Under the pieces are notes generated by a model, which saw only the letters and a program-made list of their open reading frames with translations, was not told where the DNA came from and searched no databases. 30,422 nucleotides of DNA from a virus: positions 1 through 30,422 of the IMG/VR virus record IMGVR_UViG_3300037189_006726. The stretch is one strand, 5' to 3'. The number at the start of each line of letters is the position of its first letter. Positions within the stretch are counted from its first letter, which is position 1. Shown one piece after another: positions 8,981-16,366 of the stretch. A program made the translations under genes and the position numbers.

Positions 8981-11900
8981 GTTACGGTTTTAAATTTAAA
9001 AATGATAAGTCTACTCCAGAGTTAATTATTGATGATAGCAATGTAAAACCTTGGCTTTATACAGGTTCTTATATTGGTTTAAATTACGAAACTACTCAAA
9101 ATACTACTGACTTTAATATGATAACTGATCGAGCATTTTATCATAGTTATAGTAATAATACAGATACTCATTGGAATGTATATGAAGTTAAATATGTTGC
9201 TCCAAGTGGTGTTAATAGTTTTGTAGCTTTTAAACTACCAGACACCGCTTCCCTAGATGTATGGTATTCTCCTGGAGTAGGCGGACCATTAATAACTACA
9301 AGTACTCCTCAAGTTACTATACCTCAAGCAGGTAGTTATTATCCAACTACTTCTATTTTTATAATGATTTCTCAAGGTACGCTACTAAGTATTACTCAAG
9401 AACAAATATTAGCATTATTACCAACACCTTATTTTTTTGCTACTGATGCTGTACTTAATCCAGGTACTGGATATGGTGTACAAGTGTTCAAAGAAAATAG
9501 TCAATGTATGTTTGATAGTAATAAAAAACATATTAAACTAAATGACTACTCTTTTGCTTATATGCAAGTAAATAATTTTGCAGATTTTGTAGGCCCAACA
9601 CTTCCTGGTACTATGAGTAAATTTACATACAATATATCGGGCAGCACTGGCAGTAATTTAGCATTTGTATTACCAGAAGGAAAAACCGATAGATTTAGTA
9701 GTAGTGGTAGAATGTACCAAAGTAGAATTTGGTATCAAAAAAGTGGCAATACTTTATATAATCTAAATCAAGACGCTAATTCATATACAGTCAGCCCCCT
9801 TAGTTATGGTTACAGTAATCTAGTATCTGGCTCTAGGTATAATATAAATACAGAAACTTTACAAAACTTTTACAATTACTCAGACGGTAGTCAGTGGCAA
9901 TATACTACATTATACCAACGTGCATTAATTTTAGATATTGCAGGATTTGATGTACCATACACAGCTACAGAATTTCCAGCCGGATATTCATTAAGCAAAA
10001 ATTTGGATGAAGGTGATGACGCTGAATACCAAGATTTACGTGATAAGTTTTATACTAAAATTACACTTACAACTACAGCACTTCCTAACGGTACTCAAGT
10101 ACCTTATACTATTACAGGTACTGGTATAACTGCAAATGATTTTGCTTTTGCTTTTGATGTGTATAGACCTGGTCAAACAATACCAGATCCAATAAACGGT
10201 TACTTTACAATAAATTCAAATCAAGGTATACTAGATTTTAATTGGAAAGATGACAGTATTATAGAAGGTACTGAAACTATGACTTTATCATTAAATAATG
10301 GTAAAGGTAGTATAAGTGTACAAATCAAAGAACGTAAAAACTATGTACTAGAATGGATAACTCAACCAGATTCAAGTAATGCTTTTAACGAAGGCGACAC
10401 TGTTCAATTTAGACTAACTACTAAAAATGTAACTAGTAGTGAGTTTCCACAATGGGCACTAATAGCTAATCAAAATACTGACTTTAATGCTAATGATGTA
10501 ACTAGCTATTCACTAACAGGCGGCTGGTCAAATCTTACGCAAACAGGCAGTGTTATAACTGCAACAGGTAGTTTTACTTTACGGAATGACATAACAACAG
10601 AAGGTCTTGAAAAGTTTGTTATAACACTAACTGGCATTAGTCAACAAATAGCATATTTAGCGGCTAGTGTTAACGATACTTCAGCACCTGTTAGTTATAG
10701 TTTAAGATATGGTACTCAAACTACTGGTAGTATATTTGCAAATGAAGGCGATACTTTAACTTTTACTATTGTAGGTCAAAATGTGCCTAATGGTACTAGA
10801 GTATACCCTGGGTATTCGCCACTATTTGGCACAGTAAGTGTAGATGATATTGATTTAGACAGTGTTGCTAGTTGGTATACACCTTCCGAAGGTTTGAAAG
10901 GTGTTGTTATGCAAAATAACTTAGCAACATTTAGTTTCAAAATAAAAGAAGATCAATTAACTGAAGGCACAGAGTCTATAAACTTAAAAGTATGGAGTAC
11001 ACCAGACAATCAAGATTCTAGTAAAATTATAGCACAATGGGATTATGGTGTAGGAGGTATGATTTATATTAATGATACCAGTAGATCCGTTGGATATACA
11101 ATAAACACTTATAATAATGTTAGTGCTGTAAATGAAGGCGGCTATGTACAAATCGATATAAATGCTGATAGATACTCAGGTAATGTAATATATTGGCGTC
11201 TTGACGGGGTAGATACTAACGATATAAATTATATTAATGAGATACAGTGGGATGGTGAAACCTATAATTGGGTAGGAATAAGCATAGCAACAACAGGTAG
11301 TTTTATAATTGATGGATCACTAACTAAAAGTTATCAAATAGGTATTCGTAATGACTATACTTTTGAAGGTACTGAAACAATGGCATTTTCAGTACGTACT
11401 GGTAGCAGTAATGGTAATATAGCAGCCAGTAAAAATATTACCATTTACGATACTAGTATTCCAACTGCTACTGTTTATAATGATACTGAGTTTGGTGTTT
11501 TGGCTGCTGAAGGTCAAACTATTCGCTGGAACATATATACTCAAGGTATTCCTAATGGTACATATTTATATTGGAATAATACTGGTACTACTACTGCAGC
11601 AGACTTTAATGATGTATATGGCAATACTAATTATGGCAGTGTATTAATTATGTACAATGCTGGTTGGTTTGAACGAACATTGAAAAATGATATCACAACA
11701 GAAGGTGATGAAACTATTACTATGCAAATACGTTATGGTAGTAATAGTGGAACATTACTAACAACAGCTGAAACTATTTCTGTTGTTGATACTAGTACTA
11801 ACCCAACTGCTACTATTTATCCTAGTACTACTAGTGTTAATGAAGGTGGTACTGTTCGTTGGAACATAGAGACTACTAATATACCTAATGGTACATATTT

Positions 11901-12933
11901 ATATTGGACTAATACTGGTACTACTACTGGAGCAGACTTTAATGATGTATATGGCAATACTAATTATGGCAGTGTATTAATTATGTACAATGCTGGTTGG
12001 TTTGAACGAACCCTTACAAATGATGGTACTATTGAAGGTTATGAAACTATTACTATGCGTTTAGATATTGGTGGTAACAATGCTAACTTACTAGCAACTG
12101 CTACTACAGTAGCTGTTAATGATACAAGTGTACCAACATATAATGAAATAGTAACAGTTACTCCAAGTAGTGTTCAATATCCTAATGGCATAACATTTAG
12201 AATTACTGGTGGCTGGCCAAATGATAGATACTATTATAGTGTAAATACTCAAGACTATGACAATCAATTAACCTTAGATGGTAATGGCTATACTAGCAGT
12301 GCAGATGGTGCAGCAGCCACAGGTTTTGCAGCTGGTTCTTATACAATTTATGTATATTTTTTAAATACTGGGCATTTTCGTCAAGCAAGCTGGACAGTTA
12401 CTGCAGCATACCCAGCAGCAGGTACATATCAAGGACAATTCTGTCAGGTAGGTACATATGATTTGTATAATATTTATGCAAATGGTAGTGGTGGTACTTA
12501 TAATCAATTAGCACAAGCTAATGCTCCTACATGCGGTTATGTAGCACCTAGTGGCCCACAAACTAGTAACTATAGTCTTAGCTATGAAGATCAATATATA
12601 GAAGCCTGGGGAACTCCGAGTGCTACATACGACGGATTACGTTGTAGAGGTATGGGCAGAACAGGTATAGATGTTTATGTATCTAGAACGTTTTACTTAA
12701 ATCAAGCAGCTACAATTACTGGATACCTACACGTAAGCAGTGAATTAAATTATGACTTTGGTGAAATGTATTTTGATGGAGTATTATATGCACGTGGAAG
12801 CGGTACATATGAAAGCGGGGCCATCAGCGGCCCAATTTCAGCAGGATACCATACTGTCAAGTGCAGATATACAACAGACTATAGTATAAATAGTGGAACT
12901 GATTCAGCATTTGTAGAGTATGTAATAAGTTAA
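8977..12933 (+). CDS. Large tail protein with about six Calx-beta-like repeats
   Basis: A 1318-residue protein. Residues ~1-200 carry two copies of the 'YGxxx' module shared with the preceding small gene. Residues ~355-1048 hold about six Calx-beta-like repeats, each with an opening (N/A)EG(D/G/Q)T.. strand and a closing (I/T)EGxETMTxxL strand; examples are VNEGGTVRWNIETTN and TTEGDETITMQI. Calx-beta domains are extended beta-sandwiches found in surface adhesins. Repeats five and six are nearly identical at the DNA level. A short cysteine module follows (GQFCQVGTYDLYNI ... APTCGY, near 12435-12540), then a C-terminal ~130-residue all-beta domain (from ~12560) that I do not recognise and that could be the tip or a sugar-binding module. 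The gene is the last before a strong terminator. Likely a side or tip fibre; the ligand is unknown. Confidence 0.75.
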   Translation: MSYGFKFKNDKSTPELIIDDSNVKPWLYTGSYIGLNYETTQNTTDFNMITDRAFYHSYSNNTDTHWNVYEVKYVAPSGVNSFVAFKLPDTASLDVWYSPGVGGPLITTSTPQVTIPQAGSYYPTTSIFIMISQGTLLSITQEQILALLPTPYFFATDAVLNPGTGYGVQVFKENSQCMFDSNKKHIKLNDYSFAYMQVNNFADFVGPTLPGTMSKFTYNISGSTGSNLAFVLPEGKTDRFSSSGRMYQSRIWYQKSGNTLYNLNQDANSYTVSPLSYGYSNLVSGSRYNINTETLQNFYNYSDGSQWQYTTLYQRALILDIAGFDVPYTATEFPAGYSLSKNLDEGDDAEYQDLRDKFYTKITLTTTALPNGTQVPYTITGTGITANDFAFAFDVYRPGQTIPDPINGYFTINSNQGILDFNWKDDSIIEGTETMTLSLNNGKGSISVQIKERKNYVLEWITQPDSSNAFNEGDTVQFRLTTKNVTSSEFPQWALIANQNTDFNANDVTSYSLTGGWSNLTQTGSVITATGSFTLRNDITTEGLEKFVITLTGISQQIAYLAASVNDTSAPVSYSLRYGTQTTGSIFANEGDTLTFTIVGQNVPNGTRVYPGYSPLFGTVSVDDIDLDSVASWYTPSEGLKGVVMQNNLATFSFKIKEDQLTEGTESINLKVWSTPDNQDSSKIIAQWDYGVGGMIYINDTSRSVGYTINTYNNVSAVNEGGYVQIDINADRYSGNVIYWRLDGVDTNDINYINEIQWDGETYNWVGISIATTGSFIIDGSLTKSYQIGIRNDYTFEGTETMAFSVRTGSSNGNIAASKNITIYDTSIPTATVYNDTEFGVLAAEGQTIRWNIYTQGIPNGTYLYWNNTGTTTAADFNDVYGNTNYGSVLIMYNAGWFERTLKNDITTEGDETITMQIRYGSNSGTLLTTAETISVVDTSTNPTATIYPSTTSVNEGGTVRWNIETTNIPNGTYLYWTNTGTTTGADFNDVYGNTNYGSVLIMYNAGWFERTLTNDGTIEGYETITMRLDIGGNNANLLATATTVAVNDTSVPTYNEIVTVTPSSVQYPNGITFRITGGWPNDRYYYSVNTQDYDNQLTLDGNGYTSSADGAAATGFAAGSYTIYVYFLNTGHFRQASWTVTAAYPAAGTYQGQFCQVGTYDLYNIYANGSGGTYNQLAQANAPTCGYVAPSGPQTSNYSLSYEDQYIEAWGTPSATYDGLRCRGMGRTGIDVYVSRTFYLNQAATITGYLHVSSELNYDFGEMYFDGVLYARGSGTYESGAISGPISAGYHTVKCRYTTDYSINSGTDSAFVEYVIS
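11551..11678 (+). repeat. Direct repeat copy A inside Calx-beta repeat 5
   Basis: A 128-bp segment starting CCTAATGGTACATATTTA that recurs exactly 333 bp downstream with only two base differences that I can count (GGAATAAT versus GGACTAAT, and ACTGCAGCAG versus ACTGGAGCAG). The flanking parts of the two protein repeats are much less similar. The offset is 111 codons, one Calx-beta unit, so the reading frame is kept. Confidence 0.9.
11884..12011 (+). repeat. Direct repeat copy B inside Calx-beta repeat 6
   Basis: Second copy of the 128-bp segment described at 11551. Identity drops sharply on both sides (for example GAACGAACATTGAAAAATG versus GAACGAACCCTTACAAATG at the right edge), which suggests recent local duplication or gene conversion of the domain core rather than slow divergence of whole repeats. 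Confidence 0.9.
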
Positions 12934-12965
12934 TTATACAAAATACTATATAATCCTAAAATTTA

Positions 12966-13001
12966 ATACCCTGTCCAAACTTATGGGCAGGGTATTTTTT
13001 T
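12966..13001 (+). terminator. Rho-independent terminator after the Calx-beta gene
   Basis: An 11-bp stem, ATACCCTGTCC (12966-12976) pairing with GGGCAGGGTAT (12985-12995), with one G-U wobble and an 8-base loop, followed by seven consecutive T (12995-13001). It lies 33 bases after the stop codon at 12933. It should end the tape-measure-to-Calx-beta transcript. Confidence 0.93.
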
Positions 13002-13004
13002 GCA

Positions 13005-13033
13005 TTGACAAGACCCAGCCCTTATGGTATAAT
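13005..13033 (+). promoter_or_regulatory. Consensus sigma70-type promoter for the fibre-bilin-lysis operon
   Basis: TTGACA at 13005-13010 and TATAAT at 13028-13033 are both perfect consensus hexamers with the optimal 17-bp spacer. TG at 13025-13026 gives an extended -10 (TGnTATAAT). The expected transcription start is near 13040, leaving a ~115-base leader before the ATG at 13156. The promoter begins 3 bases after the terminator T-run. All downstream genes in the window are on the same strand with gaps of at most ~50 bases and no further terminator that I can see, so this may drive everything to the lysis genes. Confidence 0.88.
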
Positions 13034-13155
13034 ATATCAAAATGTGAGAAAAAGTTCAGGATTTTTTCGTTCAAGGAATTAACTATGGTCTAAAAGGATT
13101 TTGCCTATTTAGAATAAGTTATTATAACAGTTATAATAAAAGGTGGTATAATACA
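13034..13155 (+). other. 5' leader of the fibre operon
   Basis: Non-coding stretch between the -10 box and the first ATG. It holds a weak GAAAAA/TTTTTC inverted repeat (13048-13068), a weak TCTAAA/TTTAGA pair (13089-13113), a perfect 21-bp palindrome (13119-13139) and a purine-rich AAAGGTGG ribosome site (13139-13146). No open reading frame of useful length is present. I recognise no riboswitch. Confidence 0.6.
13119..13139. promoter_or_regulatory. 21-bp perfect palindrome next to the ribosome site (operator-like)
   Basis: TTATTATAAC, a single central A, then GTTATAATAA: perfect 10-bp arms. It lies about 80 bases after the predicted transcription start and abuts the ribosome binding site of the 13156 gene. 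It could be a dimeric repressor site or, as RNA, a short A-U hairpin next to the Shine-Dalgarno sequence. Which is true cannot be told from sequence. Confidence 0.5.
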
Positions 13156-13749
13156 ATGCAACCAGCAAAAATTAATTATAAAATCTATCAAGGCAGTACC
13201 TTTCAAGAAACATTTCGCTGGGAATCAGAAACCAAAGTATATGTGCCTATTCAGGCTATTGCAAAGTCAGCTCCTTGTGTAGTAACTACTACCACCCCAC
13301 ACAATCTGCCAGTAGGTTGGAGATTTCGTGTTGTAGGTGCAGGCGGTATGAAAGAAATTAATTCAGCAACCGAAGATTATCACCTATCTACGCTGATACC
13401 TACCGCTACAAGTATAGAAATAAATCAAGTAAATAGTTTAAACTATAATACTTATACTAGTGGTGGAGTAGTAGAATTTAATCAACCAGTATCGTTGTCT
13501 GGATTTGCGGCACGTATGCAAATTCGTGAAACAGTAGATAGTCCTACAGTTATTCATGAAGCCACAACACAAAATTCTCAGATTAGTTTAGACAATACTA
13601 CTAAGACTATTCAAATTACATTATTAGCAAATGTTACTCAAAACTTTACGTTTTCAACGGCGGTATATAGTTTAGAGTTATATAATGGAAATAATGTTAT
13701 TCCGTTTATTACTGGAAACCTTACATTAGTTCAGGAGGTTACACGATGA
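13156..13749 (+). CDS. Tail protein with Ig-like fold (baseplate/upper-fibre type)
   Basis: A 197-residue protein, first gene of the second operon. The start is the ATG after AAAGGTGG. The first and last parts resemble a common phage family of baseplate/upper-fibre proteins: an opening IYQGSTFQETFRW ('xxQGSDFxxTFxx'), a middle LSGFAARMQIRETVDSP ('L.GY.A..QIR......'), and an ending [10 protein letters not shown] ('G.....TPEVTR'). Residues ~33-112 (starting VPIQAIAKSAPCVVTTTTP) look like an inserted beta domain that deals with 'NLPVGWRFRVVGAGGMKEIN' type sequence also seen in T4-like cyanophage structural proteins. Probable role: virion adaptor that anchors fibres. It ends with a perfect AGGAGGT ribosome site for the overlapping next gene. 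Confidence 0.65.
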   Translation: MQPAKINYKIYQGSTFQETFRWESETKVYVPIQAIAKSAPCVVTTTTPHNLPVGWRFRVVGAGGMKEINSATEDYHLSTLIPTATSIEINQVNSLNYNTYTSGGVVEFNQPVSLSGFAARMQIRETVDSPTVIHEATTQNSQISLDNTTKTIQITLLANVTQNFTFSTAVYSLELYNGNNVIPFITGNLTLVQEVTR

Positions 13750-14015
13750 CAATTGAAGTAGTTGTAACTCAAAGTGGTGATACTAATGTTATTCAAGAGC
13801 AAGTAGTAAATACCGTAGTAACAGATGATAAGCCTGCTAGAATTATTACTAGCGGCATGATGCCTCCCCCTGCAGTAAACTCTTTAACTAATTCGGCAGA
13901 CGTAGATATTAGCCAGTTAAGAGACGGGGGCGTATTAGTATACAATACAGCAACAAATATGTGGACTGCTACTAACTTGTTGAATAAACAGACCATTGAA
14001 GCTGGTCAATTTTAA
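13746..14015 (+). CDS. Short tail-fibre adaptor protein
   Basis: An 89-residue protein translated from a perfect AGGAGGT site (13733-13739) with its ATG overlapping the previous stop. The second half ([20 protein letters not shown], then KQTIEAGQF) matches a short segment widely repeated in fibre-associated proteins of marine phages ('LxDGxVLVYNxxTxxWxAT ... LxxQxIxGGQF'). The first half is acidic and threonine/valine rich. It probably lies at the base of the fibre encoded next. The opposite-strand reading frame here is a shadow. Confidence 0.6.
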   Translation: MTIEVVVTQSGDTNVIQEQVVNTVVTDDKPARIITSGMMPPPAVNSLTNSADVDISQLRDGGVLVYNTATNMWTATNLLNKQTIEAGQF

Positions 14016-14026
14016 AGGACAATAAT

Positions 14027-15358
14027 ATGGCATCGTTTTTAAAGATTAAACGCAGTGAGACTAGTGGTAACCCAGCCGTATTAGGTGCAGGTGAACTAGC
14101 TTATAGCGGATTAACAGATAATGGATCAAATGGTGGTGACAGGCTATACATTGGTATGGGTACTGAAACTGCTGGTAATGCAGTAAATCACATCATTATT
14201 GGTGGTAAGCGTTATACCGATATGGTTGATGCAGCCACAGATTTGAACACAGTTTCGACTTTAGTCAAACGCGATTCAAATGGTGACTTTAGTGCTAGAA
14301 ATATTACTGCTGCATTGATTGGTAATTCAAGCACTACTACAAAATGGTTAAATGCACGTAATTTACAATTAACTGGTGATGCAACTGCAACTTTTACAGG
14401 TGTAGATGGATCAGCAAATATCTCTACCGCAATTACATTAGCAAACACAGCAGTAACTGCTGGCAGTTACGGAGATGCTACTCATATTCCTACTTTTACA
14501 GTTGATAGCAAAGGTCGCTTAACTGCTGCTGGTACAGTAAATGTAGCTACTAATTTATCAATTGCTGGTAATACTGGTACAGATACAGTAAGTTTGTTAA
14601 CAGATACACTAACAATTACTGGTGGTGTTGGAGTTCTTACTACTGTTACAGATAATACAATTACTATTAACTTACCACAAGCACTAGGTACTACAAGTAA
14701 TGTTACTTTTAATGATGTTACAGTAGGCGGTACACTTAATAGTAATGACATTACTGCAACAAATATTTCGATTGCAGGTAATGCAGAAATTACTGGTAAC
14801 TTAACAGTATTAGGTACTGTTACTACTGTTAATTCTACTACTGTATCAATTGGCGATAAAAATATTGAATTGGCTAAGGATGCTACTACTGCTGCACAAG
14901 CAGATGGTGGTGGTTTAACGGTCAAAGGCCCAACAGTTGCAGCAACATTAACTTATAGTAGTGGCGATGATCGCTGGAACTTTAACAAAGACTTAAACGT
15001 TGCAAACGTTTATGCTGAGTTAGTAGGTAATGCAGCAACAGCTACAAAATGGAAAACAGCTCGTAACTTGTCATTAACTGGCGACGCTACAGCAACATTG
15101 ACTAGTGTTGACGGATCGGCAGCAGTAAGTGCTGCACTTACATTAGCAACTGTTAATGCAAATATTGGTAACTTTGGCGATGCAGTCACAGTGCCTACAG
15201 TTACTGTTAATGCAAAAGGTTTGGTAACCGCAGTCACACAAACAGCAATTCCTTATGCTAGTACGTCGGTTAAAGGTTTAGCAAGTTTTGATAGTACACA
15301 ATTTACAGTAACTAATGGATCGGTATTTTTAACGACTGTTGATGCTGGTACTTATTAA
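14027..15358 (+). CDS. T4-cyanophage-type tail fibre protein with 'TKW..AR' repeats
   Basis: A 443-residue fibre protein with an AAAGGA ribosome site. The N terminus ([20 protein letters not shown], then LAYSG) is the attachment module typical of these fibres ('IKRS...G.P..L..GELAYS'). Two long repeats, at residues ~98-170 and ~335-408, share [18 protein letters not shown] and VDGSA..S.A.TLA, ending in a 'VPT.TV.AKG.VTA' strand. A 'tail repeat' stretch between them has [18 protein letters not shown] and [14 protein letters not shown], which I know from T4-like cyanophage fibres. Expected to be a trimeric beta-structured shaft; no receptor-binding tip is recognisable. Confidence 0.75.
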   Translation: MASFLKIKRSETSGNPAVLGAGELAYSGLTDNGSNGGDRLYIGMGTETAGNAVNHIIIGGKRYTDMVDAATDLNTVSTLVKRDSNGDFSARNITAALIGNSSTTTKWLNARNLQLTGDATATFTGVDGSANISTAITLANTAVTAGSYGDATHIPTFTVDSKGRLTAAGTVNVATNLSIAGNTGTDTVSLLTDTLTITGGVGVLTTVTDNTITINLPQALGTTSNVTFNDVTVGGTLNSNDITATNISIAGNAEITGNLTVLGTVTTVNSTTVSIGDKNIELAKDATTAAQADGGGLTVKGPTVAATLTYSSGDDRWNFNKDLNVANVYAELVGNAATATKWKTARNLSLTGDATATLTSVDGSAAVSAALTLATVNANIGNFGDAVTVPTVTVNAKGLVTAVTQTAIPYASTSVKGLASFDSTQFTVTNGSVFLTTVDAGTY

Positions 15359-15370
15359 TAAAGGACAGTT

Positions 15371-15811
15371 ATGACAACATTAGCTGGACCAATTACTTCC
15401 GCTGTACAATACGATAGTATTGTGGCTTATAATGGACAAACAGATATAGTAGTAAATGGTGGTAATGGTGATGCTAGAATCAGTATTAATAATGGTGTTA
15501 TAACTGTAACTAATCCAGGAACTAGCTATCGCGCAGGATTTGCAACTATAGGCGGCGGTACTAGAATTGTACTAACAATTAATGCACAACCTAAAATACA
15601 AGTTAGAAGAAGTGCTGTAGCAGGAAAAGTTCCTAGTATAGCTGATTTAGAAGATGGTGAGTTAGCACTAAATACTGCAGACGGCATACTTTACTATAAA
15701 AATAGTCAGGGTGCTGTATCTTCACTTTCTAGTGGTGGTGGTGGTAGCACTGCACTAACTGAACAAATAGCAACAGAAAAAGCCATTATTATGGCTATTG
15801 CTTTGGGGTAA
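15371..15811 (+). CDS. Fibre-associated protein with GxSY repeat and IKRS-like module
   Basis: A 146-residue protein. Residues ~28-75 contain one copy of the 'VTNPGTSYRAGFATI' strand-turn motif that recurs about ten times in the 2009-residue fibre downstream. Residues ~77-115 (IQVRRSAVAGKVPSIADLED, then GELALNTADGILYYK) are the common phage fibre-head module 'IKRS..AGK.PT.ADL..GELALNT.DG.LY.K'. A flexible glycine/serine linker and a short helix (TEQIATEKAIIMAIALG) end the protein. Likely a fibre connector or head. Confidence 0.6.
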   Translation: MTTLAGPITSAVQYDSIVAYNGQTDIVVNGGNGDARISINNGVITVTNPGTSYRAGFATIGGGTRIVLTINAQPKIQVRRSAVAGKVPSIADLEDGELALNTADGILYYKNSQGAVSSLSSGGGGSTALTEQIATEKAIIMAIALG

Positions 15812-15814
15812 ACT

Positions 15815-16135
15815 ATGGCAACAACATTTGTAAATGCAATATCGCGTGCTATTGGAACTACCGAAACAATAGTTTTTACAGCACCAGAAAAATCAATTGT
15901 AATTGGTGGTAGTATTTCAAATTTAAAAACTACTACAATACCTTTTACATTAAAAATTCGCAGAGGTATAGAAGATACCTACATTCATAAAGATAAACGC
16001 GTTGATGCAGGTGATCCTTATGAAATGTCTAAAGGAAATAAATTAGTGCTTTCCGCAGGAGATAAACTAGTAGTTTCCGCCAAAGTAGATAGCAGCATTG
16101 ATGCAGTCTTCTCGATATTACAAGGAGTCTCATAA
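15815..16135 (+). CDS. Small beta-sandwich virion protein
   Basis: A 106-residue protein resembling small structural proteins that recur in fibre operons of marine phages: an opening FVNAISRAIGTTETIVFTAP, a middle PFTLKIRRG and an ending AGDKLVVSAKVDSSIDAVFS ('GD.I.V.A.....D..VS.LE'). All-beta by eye, probably one jelly-roll or Ig-like domain. The TAA overlaps the next ATG (TAATG) and the AGGAG for the next gene lies in its last codons. Confidence 0.55.
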   Translation: MATTFVNAISRAIGTTETIVFTAPEKSIVIGGSISNLKTTTIPFTLKIRRGIEDTYIHKDKRVDAGDPYEMSKGNKLVLSAGDKLVVSAKVDSSIDAVFSILQGVS

Positions 16136-16365
16136 TGAGTGGATTTTACGAAGGCACAGATTTAGCCGACAAAGTGTTATACGGGTTCCGTCTAGACCCC
16201 GACACAGGCAATTTAAATATAGAAATTTTAGACGGAGACACTCCAGTTTCATTACCACAAGATGGTGTAATTGATAAGTATGATTATAAACAATGGTTAT
16301 GGTCAAAAGATACAATTCAATTTGAATGGGGTACCAAGGGACACTTACTTATGAGGCTAATATAA
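16135..16365 (+). CDS. Conserved small phage protein of unknown function
   Basis: A 76-residue protein beginning MSGFYEGTDLADKVLYGFRL and ending GTKGHLLMRLI. I recognise the pattern (MSGFYEGTD...LYGFRxDP..G.L ... W..SGHLxMxF) from fibre gene clusters of marine T4-like phages but know of no function. It is coupled to the preceding gene by TAATG overlap with an AGGAG site at 16123-16127 and is followed after one base by the large fibre gene, so a fibre-related structural or assembly role is inferred. Confidence 0.6.
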   Translation: MSGFYEGTDLADKVLYGFRLDPDTGNLNIEILDGDTPVSLPQDGVIDKYDYKQWLWSKDTIQFEWGTKGHLLMRLI

Positions 16366-16366
16366 T

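Noticed and set aside
13147-13152. Second TATAAT just before the ATG at 13156
   Set aside because: The matching -35 position (ATAACA) is poor, and a start here would leave no ribosome site on the message.
14482-14925. 147-codon open frame on the minus strand
   Set aside because: Shadow of the T4-type fibre gene at 14027, with the same low-complexity composition; the plus frame has clear family motifs.
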